Source: Candidatus Krumholzibacteriia bacterium
GTDB taxonomy: Bacteria; Krumholzibacteriota; Krumholzibacteriia; LZORAL124-64-63
Length of the DNA: 11,784 nt
Direction of reading: 5' to 3'
NCBI GenBank assembly: GCA_028718575.1
Contig: JAQULN010000047.1
Location: forward strand, 1 to 11,784
Position 1 is the stretch's first letter. Each line of letters starts with the position of its first letter. The translations under genes and the position numbers were made by a program. Of this stretch, positions 1 through 6,578 are shown in pieces. The notes under the pieces are model-generated. The model saw only the letters and a list, made by a program, of their open reading frames with translations. It was not told the DNA's origin and did no database searches.

Positions 1-1
1 G

Positions 2-1039
2 GTTGTCCGCGTGGGCCGCGGCGGCGATCTGGTCATGATCACCCCGGCGCTGCGCGCGCTTTTGGCGGCGTTCCCGGCGGCGGAAGTCCACCTCTTGGCC
101 GGTCGCGACGGCGGGCGGATCCTGGGCGATTTCGACCCGCGCCTGACGCGGATCTGGTCCTTCCATCGCCGTTTCCCGGGCCGGCTGCTGGTGCAACGCC
201 GGCTCGACCGGCAGATCCGGACCGAGGGCTACACGCGGATCTACGTCTTCGAGTCAAAACCGTTCTATCGCCAGTGGCTGCGCGGCGCGGCGCCGGCGCT
301 GTTCGCGCTTGCCGCCGGGACGACCGGACATTTCTGCGATCTCTGCCTGGATCTCGTGCAACAGTCGGTGGCGGCGCCGATCGACCGTAACTGGGTGTCG
401 TTGCCGGTTTCGCCGGCCGGCCTAGCGCGGGCCCGCGCACTCCTGGACCGCGCGGGCCTTCTTGGCGCCAGCCGCCTGGTCGGATTGCACCCGACGTTCA
501 GCGGCACGTCCCTGCCGTTCTTTCGCGATCGCCAGGGCGTGCGGCATCGCATGTGGCCGCCGGCCCATTTCGCCCGCTTGGCCGTTCTTTTATGCCAGGA
601 AGCACGGCGCGCCGGCACGGCCCTGGCCGTCGTCATCGACGCGCTGCCGCAGGAGCGGTCCTATGCCGAAGCGATTGTCCGGCTCAGCGGCGGCGAGATC
701 GATCTTCTGGCCGAGGCGCCGGATTTTCAGCGATACAAGGGACTGCTGCAGTGCCTCGACGTGCTGGTGACCCCGAACACCGGTCCCATGCACATCGCCG
801 CGGCCGTGGGGACGCCGCTGGTCGCCCTCTTTTCGCGCTGGCAGGCCGCCGAGTGCGGGCCCTACATGGACCCGGCGCGCTACCGCTTGCTCGCGGCGGA
901 GGCTGCTGCCGAGCCGCGGCGCGGCCTCGCGGCGATCCAGCCCGAGGCGGTCGCCGAGGCGGTGTGGTCGCTGCTGCAGACGACGCGCGCGCCGGCCGGC
1001 GGCATCGGGCCGCAAGCGCCGGCCGAGCCGCAGACTTGA
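2..1039 (+). CDS. Glycosyltransferase family 9 (heptosyltransferase-like), 5' end outside window
   Basis: Probably transfers a sugar from an activated donor onto a lipopolysaccharide or other envelope glycan at the cytoplasmic face of the inner membrane. The frame is open from base 2 and gives 345 residues. It opens with VVRVGRGGDLVMITPALRAL, the first strand and glycine-rich loop of the GT-B fold that normally sits at the extreme N terminus of family 9 enzymes, so only a few codons are missing. The GTG at base 11 is an internal valine, not the start. The C-terminal half carries the family signature NTGPMHIAAAVGTPLVALFS (bases 776-835, His264 of the partial protein), which forms the donor-sugar pocket. 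The protein ends in an Ala/Pro-rich tail. Family assignment is firm. Donor and acceptor are unknown; heptose is only the commonest case. Confidence 0.88.
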   Translation, partial: VVRVGRGGDLVMITPALRALLAAFPAAEVHLLAGRDGGRILGDFDPRLTRIWSFHRRFPGRLLVQRRLDRQIRTEGYTRIYVFESKPFYRQWLRGAAPALFALAAGTTGHFCDLCLDLVQQSVAAPIDRNWVSLPVSPAGLARARALLDRAGLLGASRLVGLHPTFSGTSLPFFRDRQGVRHRMWPPAHFARLAVLLCQEARRAGTALAVVIDALPQERSYAEAIVRLSGGEIDLLAEAPDFQRYKGLLQCLDVLVTPNTGPMHIAAAVGTPLVALFSRWQAAECGPYMDPARYRLLAAEAAAEPRRGLAAIQPEAVAEAVWSLLQTTRAPAGGIGPQAPAEPQT

Positions 1040-1146
1040 TTTCACCTTTCCAACCCGGCCTCACAATGGTACAGGTTCCCGTGAGACCAGTGGAACGGTG
1101 CTGGCCACCCAGCGGAAGGGATCGCGCATGAAGTCCACGCGCGTTC

Positions 1147-1317
1147 ATGGACGTTGCCTCGCCGCAACTTGCCGAAGCGGCGTCGCAGCAGAATCAACCG
1201 TTGTTTCGCGAACGCTTCGAGGCTTTGCGGGCGAGTTGCTTTTCCTGCCATGTCCTCGCAGACGTTCCGCACATGAACGTCACGATTCCCGGGCACTGGA
1301 GCGTGCCGCTGAGGTGA
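1147..1317 (+). pseudogene. Remnant of a small cytochrome c (C-terminal CXXCH piece)
   Basis: A 56-codon frame from ATG 1147 to TGA 1315. The C-terminal half contains RFEALRASCFSCHVLADVPH: a haem c attachment motif Cys31-Phe-Ser-Cys34-His35, followed by a short VPHMNV tail ending SVPLR. Small periplasmic cytochromes often end this way, with an amphipathic helix, then C-x-x-CH, then a V/I-rich tail. There is no signal peptide. The frame is closed upstream by TGA at 1129, and no good ribosome binding site precedes ATG 1147, so about 80-100 N-terminal residues expected of a functional cytochrome are missing or out of frame. I read it as a decayed or frameshifted gene; a sequencing error is the alternative. 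The stop lies 4 bases before ATG 1322, so the original gene was probably co-translated with the membrane protein gene. Apart from this fragment I see nothing in 1040-1321. Confidence 0.45.
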
Positions 1318-1321
1318 GGAT

Positions 1322-2392
1322 ATGACAGGTGACGATTCGGCCGCCCGCTCGGCGGCAATGTGGCGGGAGCGCCTCGCCGACTACAGCATCTGGGGTTACG
1401 CCTTCGGCTACTTCGCCTGCTACGTTCCCTACAGCTACCTGACCAAGGTGCTCTCGAGCGGCAACCTGGCGAGCCTCGACGGCCGCAGCCTGTCGGGCGT
1501 GTCGTTGCTGCCGATCTCGGTCGCGGCCTCGGCGGTCAGCATGCTCGTCTTCCTGACGGCCATCGGTTGGTGGCGGTACGCCCATCACAGCCGCGTTCTG
1601 GGCCTGTCGATTCCCCATCCCACGCGCTGGACCTTCCTGTCGGGTCTGTGCACGGCGCTGATCATCGCCTCCACGACGCTGGCCTACACGTTCGAGGGCA
1701 TCAGCATCGTGTTCGCCATGTTGCTGATGCGCGGCGGGTTGCTCGTGATGGCGCCGCTGGTCGACGCCATCACACGCCGGCATGTCCGCTGGTTCTCCTG
1801 GGCGGCTCTGCTCTGTGCGATGCTGGCGCTGCTGGTGGGGCTGGTCGATACACGCCACTACAGTTTGACGCTGCTCGCCGTGCTCGACATCGCGGTCTAC
1901 CTGGCGGCCTATTTCGTGCGCCTGCGTTTCATGAGCCGCCTGGCCAAGGCCAAAGACCCTCACACCAACCGCCGGTACTTCGTCGAGGAACAAATGACGG
2001 CGGCGCCGATGCTGCTGGTGATGCTGGTTCTGGTGCTTCTGCTCGGCGGCGAGGGGCGGCTCGCGGCGGCTCTCCACGTAGGATTCACCGCCTACTGGGC
2101 CGAGCCGTTCCTCTGGGCGATCATCGTGCTGGGCGTGTTCTCGCAGGGCAACGGCGTCTTCGGCAGCCTGATCTTCCTGGACCGCCGGGAGAATTCCTTC
2201 TGCGTGCCGGTCAACCGGTCGTCCAGCGTCCTGGCGGGCATCGTGGCCTCGCTCTGGGTCGCGACGCACGCCGGCCAGTCGCCGCCGTCGGCCAGTCAGT
2301 TCGTCGGCGCGGCGATCATCATCCTGGCGATCCTGTTCTTGTCGATCCCGCCCTGGCTCGAAGCGCGCCGGCGGACCCGAGCCGCGGCCTGA
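1322..2392 (+). CDS. EamA/DMT-like ten-helix inner-membrane protein
   Basis: A 356-residue integral membrane protein, probably a drug/metabolite-superfamily transporter of unknown substrate. Ten hydrophobic segments can be drawn at about 25-43, 62-84, 105-123, 127-148, 157-176, 180-199, 227-242, 262-285, 300-317 and 327-344, giving the 5+5 arrangement typical of DMT carriers. The segment EGISIVFAMLLMRGGLLVMA (about 125-144) and the later VPVNRSSSVLAGIVAS (about 295-310) look like the two equivalent repeat regions of EamA proteins. A positively charged loop at 200-220 separates the halves. The start ATG 1322 has GAGG at 1311-1314 with 7-base spacing, overlapping the end of the cytochrome remnant. 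The gene converges on the minus-strand gene ending at 2409, with 16 bases between stop codons. Membrane topology is well supported. Superfamily is likely; substrate is not predictable. Confidence 0.72.
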   Translation: MTGDDSAARSAAMWRERLADYSIWGYAFGYFACYVPYSYLTKVLSSGNLASLDGRSLSGVSLLPISVAASAVSMLVFLTAIGWWRYAHHSRVLGLSIPHPTRWTFLSGLCTALIIASTTLAYTFEGISIVFAMLLMRGGLLVMAPLVDAITRRHVRWFSWAALLCAMLALLVGLVDTRHYSLTLLAVLDIAVYLAAYFVRLRFMSRLAKAKDPHTNRRYFVEEQMTAAPMLLVMLVLVLLLGGEGRLAAALHVGFTAYWAEPFLWAIIVLGVFSQGNGVFGSLIFLDRRENSFCVPVNRSSSVLAGIVASLWVATHAGQSPPSASQFVGAAIIILAILFLSIPPWLEARRRTRAAA

Positions 2393-2408
2393 TCGGCGGA
2401 AACCGAGG

Positions 2409-2858
2409 CTAGCGGTGTGATCCGGCCGCGGTCGATCCCCGCTGCGGCCGCGAGCCGTAGATCAACGCCAGCGCGACGGCGCCGCCGACGATCACCGCCG
2501 GCAACTGGCCGCTGAGAACGAGCAACACCAGACCCATCACCGCCGGCACCTCGAAACAGGCCCAGCGGATGATCATCGCCGTCTGGTACTGTCTCTGGTA
2601 TTCCGCGGACGCCGCAGGCTGGGCAGTTCTCGGATCGAAGGTTCCTTTCAGCAGACGAGGGGGCAAGTAGTATCCGAGCGCCACAGCGCCTATGGCGGCC
2701 AGCACGAAAACGGACGCCAGCGGTTGCGGGTAAGGCACCGGCGTCATGTCGCGCGCGATGAACCAACCCACGACGATGTAGCAGGCCGGCGCGGCGATAA
2801 ACCCGATCCAGATCATGGCGATCGCGTTGGGAGTCGTCGCCTTGGGTTGTCGCTGCAC
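2409..2858 (-). CDS. Small four-helix membrane protein of unknown function
   Basis: Encodes 149 residues from GTG at 2858-2856. That start is chosen because a perfect AAGGAGG (plus-strand CCTCCTT, 2865-2871) stands 6 bases upstream. A longer reading from ATG 2894 would put this site inside the gene and adds an unlikely charged leader. Predicted membrane helices lie at about 11-35, 46-66, 93-114 and 117-136, with a polar loop at 67-92 rich in Ala, Gln, Tyr and Arg, and a short Arg/Gly/Ser tail. The third helix reads IIRWACFEVPAVMGLVLLVL, with a buried Glu and Cys. I do not recognise the family with certainty. The gene is divergent from nrfH across a 208-base gap, so shared regulation is possible but not shown. 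Confidence 0.7.
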   Translation of the reverse strand: MQRQPKATTPNAIAMIWIGFIAAPACYIVVGWFIARDMTPVPYPQPLASVFVLAAIGAVALGYYLPPRLLKGTFDPRTAQPAASAEYQRQYQTAMIIRWACFEVPAVMGLVLLVLSGQLPAVIVGGAVALALIYGSRPQRGSTAAGSHR

Positions 2859-3066
2859 GATCGGCCTCCTTGGGCTTGACGCTGCGGATTGCACCGAGAC
2901 CGCGGAAGACCATGCCGGGAGACCGACCGACGGTCAAGTTCTCCATCCCGTCTCGCCGGTCTTTCGCCGCCCGCCCGACTCGTTGCGGTGTTGTTTTTCC
3001 TATTGAATAACTTTGCTTTTTGCGACAAGTTGTGGAGGAGCAACATTCTATTCCATCAGGTCGAAC
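2859..3066. promoter_or_regulatory. Divergent intergenic region upstream of nrfHA
   Basis: This 208-base gap separates the start codons of two divergent genes and should hold both promoters. The nrfH-proximal part (about 2985-3035) is clearly more AT-rich than the surroundings. A weak sigma70-like pair for nrfH is TTGCGG (2983-2988), 17 bases, AATAAC (3006-3011). A 9-base inverted repeat ACAAGTTGT (3025-3033) follows it. A GGAGGAG run (3034-3040) is too far from ATG 3067 to serve that codon. No clear FNR, NarL or NsrR site is visible, so how nitrite or anaerobiosis controls nrfHA cannot be read from this sequence. Confidence 0.3.
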
Positions 3067-3585
3067 ATGCGCCGACGAGCCAATTCCGACAACCTGTGGA
3101 CCGTGATCTTCGCAGCCCTGGTCGGGCTGTTGCTCGGCGTCGGCGTGTTCACCTTCGGTTACGGCAAGGGCCATTCCTACCTGAGCAATGATCCCCGCGC
3201 CTGCAGCCAGTGCCATATCATGCAGGACCAGTACGACTCGTGGCTCAAGAGCAGCCACCACGTTCATGCCACCTGCAACGACTGCCACTTGCCCCACCAC
3301 TTCGCCGGCAAGTGGTTCGCCAAGGCCGATAACGGATTCTTCCACTCGTGGGCCTTTACGTTCCAAGACTTCCACGAGCCGATCCAGATCAAGCAGCGCA
3401 ACCTCGCGATCCTGCAGCACAACTGCGTGTCGTGCCACGAGACCCTGGTGGCGCACATGGCGCACGATGCGGCCACCGGCGAGGCCCTGTCCTGCTTCCA
3501 GTGCCATCATAGCGTCGGGCATGGCGCGCGCGCGGCCGGCATGCCGCGCCGTTTTCCTCTGATTGAAACAGGAGGCACTCCATGA
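3067..3585 (+). CDS. nrfH: NrfH, tetrahaem quinol dehydrogenase subunit of nitrite reductase
   Basis: A membrane-anchored cytochrome c of the NapC/NirT family that oxidises menaquinol and hands electrons to NrfA. The 172-residue protein has an uncleaved N-terminal membrane helix (about 11-31) and exactly four haem c motifs: CSQCH (46-50), CNDCH (70-74), CVSCH (120-124) and CFQCH (143-147). Met52 follows the first motif as CHxM, matching the unusual haem-1 ligation known for NrfH. The NDCHLPH segment is also typical of the family. I prefer ATG 3067: upstream ATG 3013 would add 18 residues, including a cysteine, before the arginine-rich MRRR start of the anchor. The ribosome site is weak (AGG at 3058-3060). 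The stop overlaps the nrfA start by 4 bases (ATGA, 3582-3585), indicating translational coupling. Confidence 0.95.
   Translation: MRRRANSDNLWTVIFAALVGLLLGVGVFTFGYGKGHSYLSNDPRACSQCHIMQDQYDSWLKSSHHVHATCNDCHLPHHFAGKWFAKADNGFFHSWAFTFQDFHEPIQIKQRNLAILQHNCVSCHETLVAHMAHDAATGEALSCFQCHHSVGHGARAAGMPRRFPLIETGGTP
3570..3575 (+). promoter_or_regulatory. Ribosome binding site of nrfA
   Basis: AGGAGG lies inside the last codons of nrfH, 6 bases before ATG 3582. It fixes the nrfA start and indicates that nrfA has its own strong initiation site in addition to coupling through the ATGA overlap. Confidence 0.8.
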
Positions 3586-5099
3586 ATCCCCTTCGTGGCA
3601 GCCAGACCGGGCGTCCACGCGCCTTTTGGATCGGGGTCGTCCTGGTCACCGCGCTGGTGACCATCGCCGTCGTGGCGCTGTTGATCAGCATCACCGAGCG
3701 CCGTTGGGAAGCCCGCCATCCGTTCGTGCGCCTGGTCGAGATCGAGGAACTCACGGTCGACCCCGCTGTCTGGGGCCAAAACTGGCCGCACCAGTATGAC
3801 AGCTATCTGCGCACGGTCGACTACGAGCGCACCCGCTACGGCGGCAGCGATGCCGTGCCCAAGCAGAAGCTGGACAGCGATCCCTGGCTGCGCCTGATGT
3901 GGGCGGGATACGCGTTCTCGCTCGACTACCGCGAGGCGCGCGGCCACGCCTATATGCTGAGCGATCAGGATCACACCGAGCGCGTTTTGCAGCGGTCCCA
4001 GCCCGGCGCTTGCCTGCACTGCCACGCGTCGATCCTGCCGGCATACAACTACGCCGGTCAGGGCGACATCATGGCGGGGTTCCGCCTCGTGAACCAGATG
4101 ACCTGGAACGAGGCCCGCAATCTCGCCGATGACGCGGGCAAGCCGCTGGTCACGCATCCGGTCAGCTGCGTCGATTGCCATGAACCCCAGACGATGTCGC
4201 TGCGGGTCACGCGCCCCGGCTTCCTCAACGGCGTGCAGGTCCTGGCGGCGAGCGACGACCCCGTTCCCCATCTGCCCAGCATCGAGCGCTGGCGCCAGGG
4301 CGATCGGCGCGAGCCGTACGACCCCAACCGTCTCGCGTCTCGCCACGAGATGCGCAGCTTCGCCTGCGCCCAGTGCCACGTGGAATACTACTTCACGCCG
4401 GAGGGCGATCCGCGTGGGCGCAATCAGCTCGTCTATCCCTGGCACCACGGGCTGAAGAACGAGCGGCAGGAGTCTTATTACGACGCGATCGGCTACACCG
4501 ACTGGCGGCACGAGATCACCGGCGGCGGCATGCTCAAGGCTCAGCATCCGGAGTTCGAGCTATGGAGCCAGGGCATCCACGCCCGCGCCGGTGTTTCCTG
4601 CGCCGACTGCCACATGCCGTACGAGCGGATCGGGGCGATGAAGGTTTCGAATCACCACGTGCGCAGCCCGCTCTTGAACGTGGCCCAGGCCTGCCAGGTC
4701 TGCCACAACGTGCCCGAGGGCGAACTGGTCGCGCGCGCCCATGCCATCCAGGACCGGACCCGCGGCCTGGTAGACCGCGCCTCGGCGGCGCTCGTCGACC
4801 AAATCAGCGCCATCAAGACCGCCCAGGACGCCGGCGTGGACGCGGCGGTACTCGAGCCGATCCTGCGGCTACAGCGGCGGGCCCAGTGGCGCCTGGACTG
4901 GGTCTATTCCGAGAACTCGCACGGGTTCCACGCGTCGCAGGAATCGGCGCGCCTGCTGGGCGAGGCGATCGACTACGCCCGGCAGGGCGAGGCGCAGGCG
5001 CGCCAAGCGCTCCGGCCGGATCAGCCGCCGCGGCGCGTCGAGCCGCCGGCGATGCCCTCGGCCACGCCCACCGCCGAGGCGCCGCCGGGTCCGCGCTAG
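3582..5099 (+). CDS. nrfA: NrfA, pentahaem ammonia-forming cytochrome c nitrite reductase (CXXCH haem-1 type)
   Basis: Catalyses the six-electron reduction of nitrite to ammonium in the periplasm, with electrons from NrfH. The 505-residue protein has an N-terminal hydrophobic segment (15-37; signal or anchor). Five haem motifs follow: CLHCH (144-148), CVDCH (196-200), CAQCH (262-266), CADCH (340-344) and CQVCH (371-375). Active-site landmarks of the family are visible: Arg120 in ARGHAY, Tyr269-Tyr270 in CHVEYYF, and Gln330/His333 in WSQGIHARAGVSC. Glu268, Lys319 and Gln330 fit the usual calcium site. The catalytic haem 1 has CXXCH, not the CXXCK of Escherichia coli and Wolinella; CXXCH enzymes are known, for example in Campylobacter jejuni. 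The C terminus (about 478-505) is a Pro/Ala-rich tail with no haem role. Length fits the family. The next gene starts 150 bases on. Confidence 0.96.
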   Translation: MNPLRGSQTGRPRAFWIGVVLVTALVTIAVVALLISITERRWEARHPFVRLVEIEELTVDPAVWGQNWPHQYDSYLRTVDYERTRYGGSDAVPKQKLDSDPWLRLMWAGYAFSLDYREARGHAYMLSDQDHTERVLQRSQPGACLHCHASILPAYNYAGQGDIMAGFRLVNQMTWNEARNLADDAGKPLVTHPVSCVDCHEPQTMSLRVTRPGFLNGVQVLAASDDPVPHLPSIERWRQGDRREPYDPNRLASRHEMRSFACAQCHVEYYFTPEGDPRGRNQLVYPWHHGLKNERQESYYDAIGYTDWRHEITGGGMLKAQHPEFELWSQGIHARAGVSCADCHMPYERIGAMKVSNHHVRSPLLNVAQACQVCHNVPEGELVARAHAIQDRTRGLVDRASAALVDQISAIKTAQDAGVDAAVLEPILRLQRRAQWRLDWVYSENSHGFHASQESARLLGEAIDYARQGEAQARQALRPDQPPRRVEPPAMPSATPTAEAPPGPR

Positions 5100-5136
5100 A
5101 CGATCCTGTCTGTTCGGCGATGGTCTAGTCCGGGCC

Positions 5137-5155
5137 GATATGTTACAATCATATC
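5137..5155 (+). promoter_or_regulatory. Palindrome over a -10 box: candidate operator and promoter for the exported-protein pair
   Basis: A perfect 6-base inverted repeat, GATATG and CATATC, flanks the 7 bases TTACAAT. The centre contains TACAAT (5144-5149), five of six bases of a sigma70 -10 box. No good -35 is present at the expected distance (5121-5126 is TGGTCT), so an activator or another sigma factor may be needed. Transcription would start near 5156. That gives a leader of about 94 bases, with a small hairpin CGCTCC/GGAGCG (5192-5208), before GTG 5250. Symmetry around the -10 suggests a repressor site, but the short palindrome could also occur by chance. Confidence 0.4.
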
Positions 5156-5249
5156 CGTGATTGGCCGGTCGCGGTCGGCGGGCCGCCTGTCCGCTCCCTT
5201 CCGGAGCGCTCCCGCTGCCGCTCGATCCGGTCCGGAGAGGAGGAATGTT

Positions 5250-5861
5250 GTGATCTCCACGCGAACGCTCTTACTGTCCATCATCGTCGGCATTGCCGCT
5301 TCAGCGGCTGCCAACCCGCTTCCTGACTGCGGCTGGGAGTATTGCGACGATACGGTACTCGCGCTCGATGGACCGGGGATCGAGCCGATCATCGCCTCCC
5401 GGGTGACGGCTCCGGATCCCGTGAACAACGGCGACTACTCGCTGCGACTCGTGCACAACGCCCCGGGCGAGACACCTCGGGCTCACCTGGCCTACGTCGA
5501 AGATCTCACGGCCGGCACGCTCGTTGTCTTCGAGATCGCGCGCTATGCTTCCGATCCGGGAGGCGGGTCGTGCCGGTTCCGCGGTCGCTACTTGCCGGAC
5601 AATATCGACGCGGGCGGACCGGAAGATCCTGGAGGCTCGGGTTGGCAATGGATCGCTTATCAGTGGACGATCACCGGCGGACACACCGGCATGATCATCG
5701 AAGTCGAGATGACCGGAGAGGCTGGCGACACGGTCTGGCTGGATGATATGGTGGCGGTACCGGCCGGCGAGGGAACCTACACGCTGACGATACCGTGCTT
5801 CTATTCGGTTGTGCCCGTCGCGACTTCCACTCTCAGCGCGGTCAAGGACCTGTTCCGTTGA
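5250..5861 (+). CDS. Exported beta-rich protein with jelly-roll (carbohydrate-binding-like) character
   Basis: Encodes 203 residues from GTG 5250, chosen because AGGAGG (5238-5243) stands 6 bases upstream; a longer reading from GTG 5157 adds an Arg/Ala leader before the signal peptide. Residues 1-21 form a signal peptide with cleavage likely after ASAAA. The mature chain has alternating beta-prone segments, NGDYSLRLVHN (60-70), TLVVFEIARYA (90-100), GMIIEVEMTG (147-156) and the closing DTVWLDDMVAV (160-170). This pattern resembles galactose-binding or CBM4/9-like sandwich domains, which often end in a strand with an Asp-Asp pair. Four cysteines (27, 32, 108, 183) could pair in the periplasm. 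The last residues, STLSAVKDLFR, look like a short amphipathic helix after the domain. The stop TGA overlaps the TTG start of the next gene. Export is confident; fold is tentative and function unknown. Confidence 0.75.
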   Translation: MISTRTLLLSIIVGIAASAAANPLPDCGWEYCDDTVLALDGPGIEPIIASRVTAPDPVNNGDYSLRLVHNAPGETPRAHLAYVEDLTAGTLVVFEIARYASDPGGGSCRFRGRYLPDNIDAGGPEDPGGSGWQWIAYQWTITGGHTGMIIEVEMTGEAGDTVWLDDMVAVPAGEGTYTLTIPCFYSVVPVATSTLSAVKDLFR

Positions 5862-6466
5862 CGCGGACGGCGTCGATCGCACTCGCCTGGCTGTTGGGGC
5901 TCTGCGTGGCCGCAGCGGCGGCGCCGCAGCGATCGGCGCCGCCGGTCGCCTTCGTTGCCGAGCAGGTCGTCCTGCACGTTGAGCCCGATAGCCTCCGAGT
6001 CGACGCTGTCTACGTGCTCGTCTGCCGGCAGGAGACCGCGGCCACGCAGACGACGCTCGCGTACCCGTACCCGCAGGACCCGCTGCTCGGCGGCGCGCGC
6101 ACGTTCCAGCTCGCGTGCCGCCTCGGCGCCGGGGACTGGCAGGAGCTTTCCTGGCGCGAGATGCAAAATGGCCTCGGTGCCCGTTGGTCGCTCCCCGTCG
6201 CCGCGGGCGACACACTGAGGGTCCGCACCACCTATCGCCAGGCCTTGCGGACCACCTACGCCCGCTACATCGTCACGACCACCTCGGCCTGGCGACAGCC
6301 CCTGCAGATCGCCCGGTTCGAGATCCACCTGCCTGTCGGCGCCGTGCCGGTAGAGTTCAGCTTCCCCTTCGAGCGATGCGGGGAGGATGAACAAGCCGCA
6401 TGGTGTTACGAAACGACCGATTTCCTGCCGGATCGCGATATCATCGTGCGGTGGCGCGGGCCCTGA
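5858..6466 (+). CDS. Exported protein of unknown function, translationally coupled, TTG start
   Basis: Encodes 202 residues starting at TTG 5858, which overlaps the preceding stop as TTGA. AAGGA at 5844-5848 is 9 bases upstream. Starting further upstream would prepend a charged stretch before the hydrophobic core, so the TTG gives the cleanest signal peptide (about 1-22, cleavage near AAAA/PQ). Cys16 sits inside the hydrophobic core as LGLC, which is a poor lipobox, so I do not call it a lipoprotein. The mature part is beta-rich, with VVLHVEPDSLRVDAVYVL (37-54), TLRVRTTYRQ (119-128) and an ARYIVTTTSAWRQPL segment (135-149) followed by RFEIHLP. This somewhat resembles DUF4424-like periplasmic proteins. 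Four mature cysteines (56, 87, 174, 183) could form two disulfides. It is probably in one operon with the preceding exported protein. Function unknown. Confidence 0.72.
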   Translation: MTRTASIALAWLLGLCVAAAAAPQRSAPPVAFVAEQVVLHVEPDSLRVDAVYVLVCRQETAATQTTLAYPYPQDPLLGGARTFQLACRLGAGDWQELSWREMQNGLGARWSLPVAAGDTLRVRTTYRQALRTTYARYIVTTTSAWRQPLQIARFEIHLPVGAVPVEFSFPFERCGEDEQAAWCYETTDFLPDRDIIVRWRGP

Positions 6467-6508
6467 CTCTGCTCAGCGCCGCGGCGCCATATCGCGGATC
6501 GAGGCGGC

Positions 6509-6536
6509 TTGTCCTATTCTATCCCGAGTCTATAGA
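6509..6536 (+). promoter_or_regulatory. Candidate sigma70-like promoter of the metallopeptidase gene
   Basis: TTGTCC (6509-6514) and TATAGA (6531-6536) are separated by 16 bases, in the only AT-rich patch of the 112-base gap before ATG 6579. Matches are four of six to TTGACA and four of six to TATAAT. A start near 6543 would give a leader of about 36 bases. This suggests the peptidase gene is transcribed separately from the two exported-protein genes before it. The flanking palindrome GCGCCGCGGCGC (6476-6487) has no loop and is not a terminator. Confidence 0.4.
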
Positions 6537-6578
6537 TCTTGTTTACGGTGCTGACCCCTGACTCGGGATGGTTGACTC

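Noticed and set aside
11..13. GTG at base 11 as the start of the glycosyltransferase
   Set aside because: The three codons before it (VVR) belong to the conserved first strand of the family, and no ribosome site can be seen, so the gene begins outside the window.
1280..2269. A 329-codon minus-strand frame rich in His, Gln and Arg
   Set aside because: Complement of the ten-helix membrane protein; the His/Gln/Arg pattern is what antisense of Leu/Val/Ala codons gives.
3025..3033. ACAAGTTGT ahead of nrfH as an FNR/CRP-family operator
   Set aside because: Too short and with the wrong half-sites for FNR (TTGAT/ATCAA) or NsrR; kept only as a remark on the intergenic region.
2296..3618. A 440-codon minus-strand frame covering the small membrane protein and nrfH
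   Set aside because: It runs through the nrfH coding strand and the divergent promoter gap, in a different frame from the four-helix protein, and has no recognisable domain.
5873..5905. Lipoprotein signal (LGLC) in the second exported protein
   Set aside because: The -1 residue is Leu rather than Gly/Ala/Ser, and an ordinary signal peptidase I site (AAAA/PQ) follows directly.
6476..6487. Palindrome GCGCCGCGGCGC after the second exported-protein gene, as a terminator
   Set aside because: It has no loop and no following T-run; in GC-rich DNA such a 12-base palindrome is not strong evidence.
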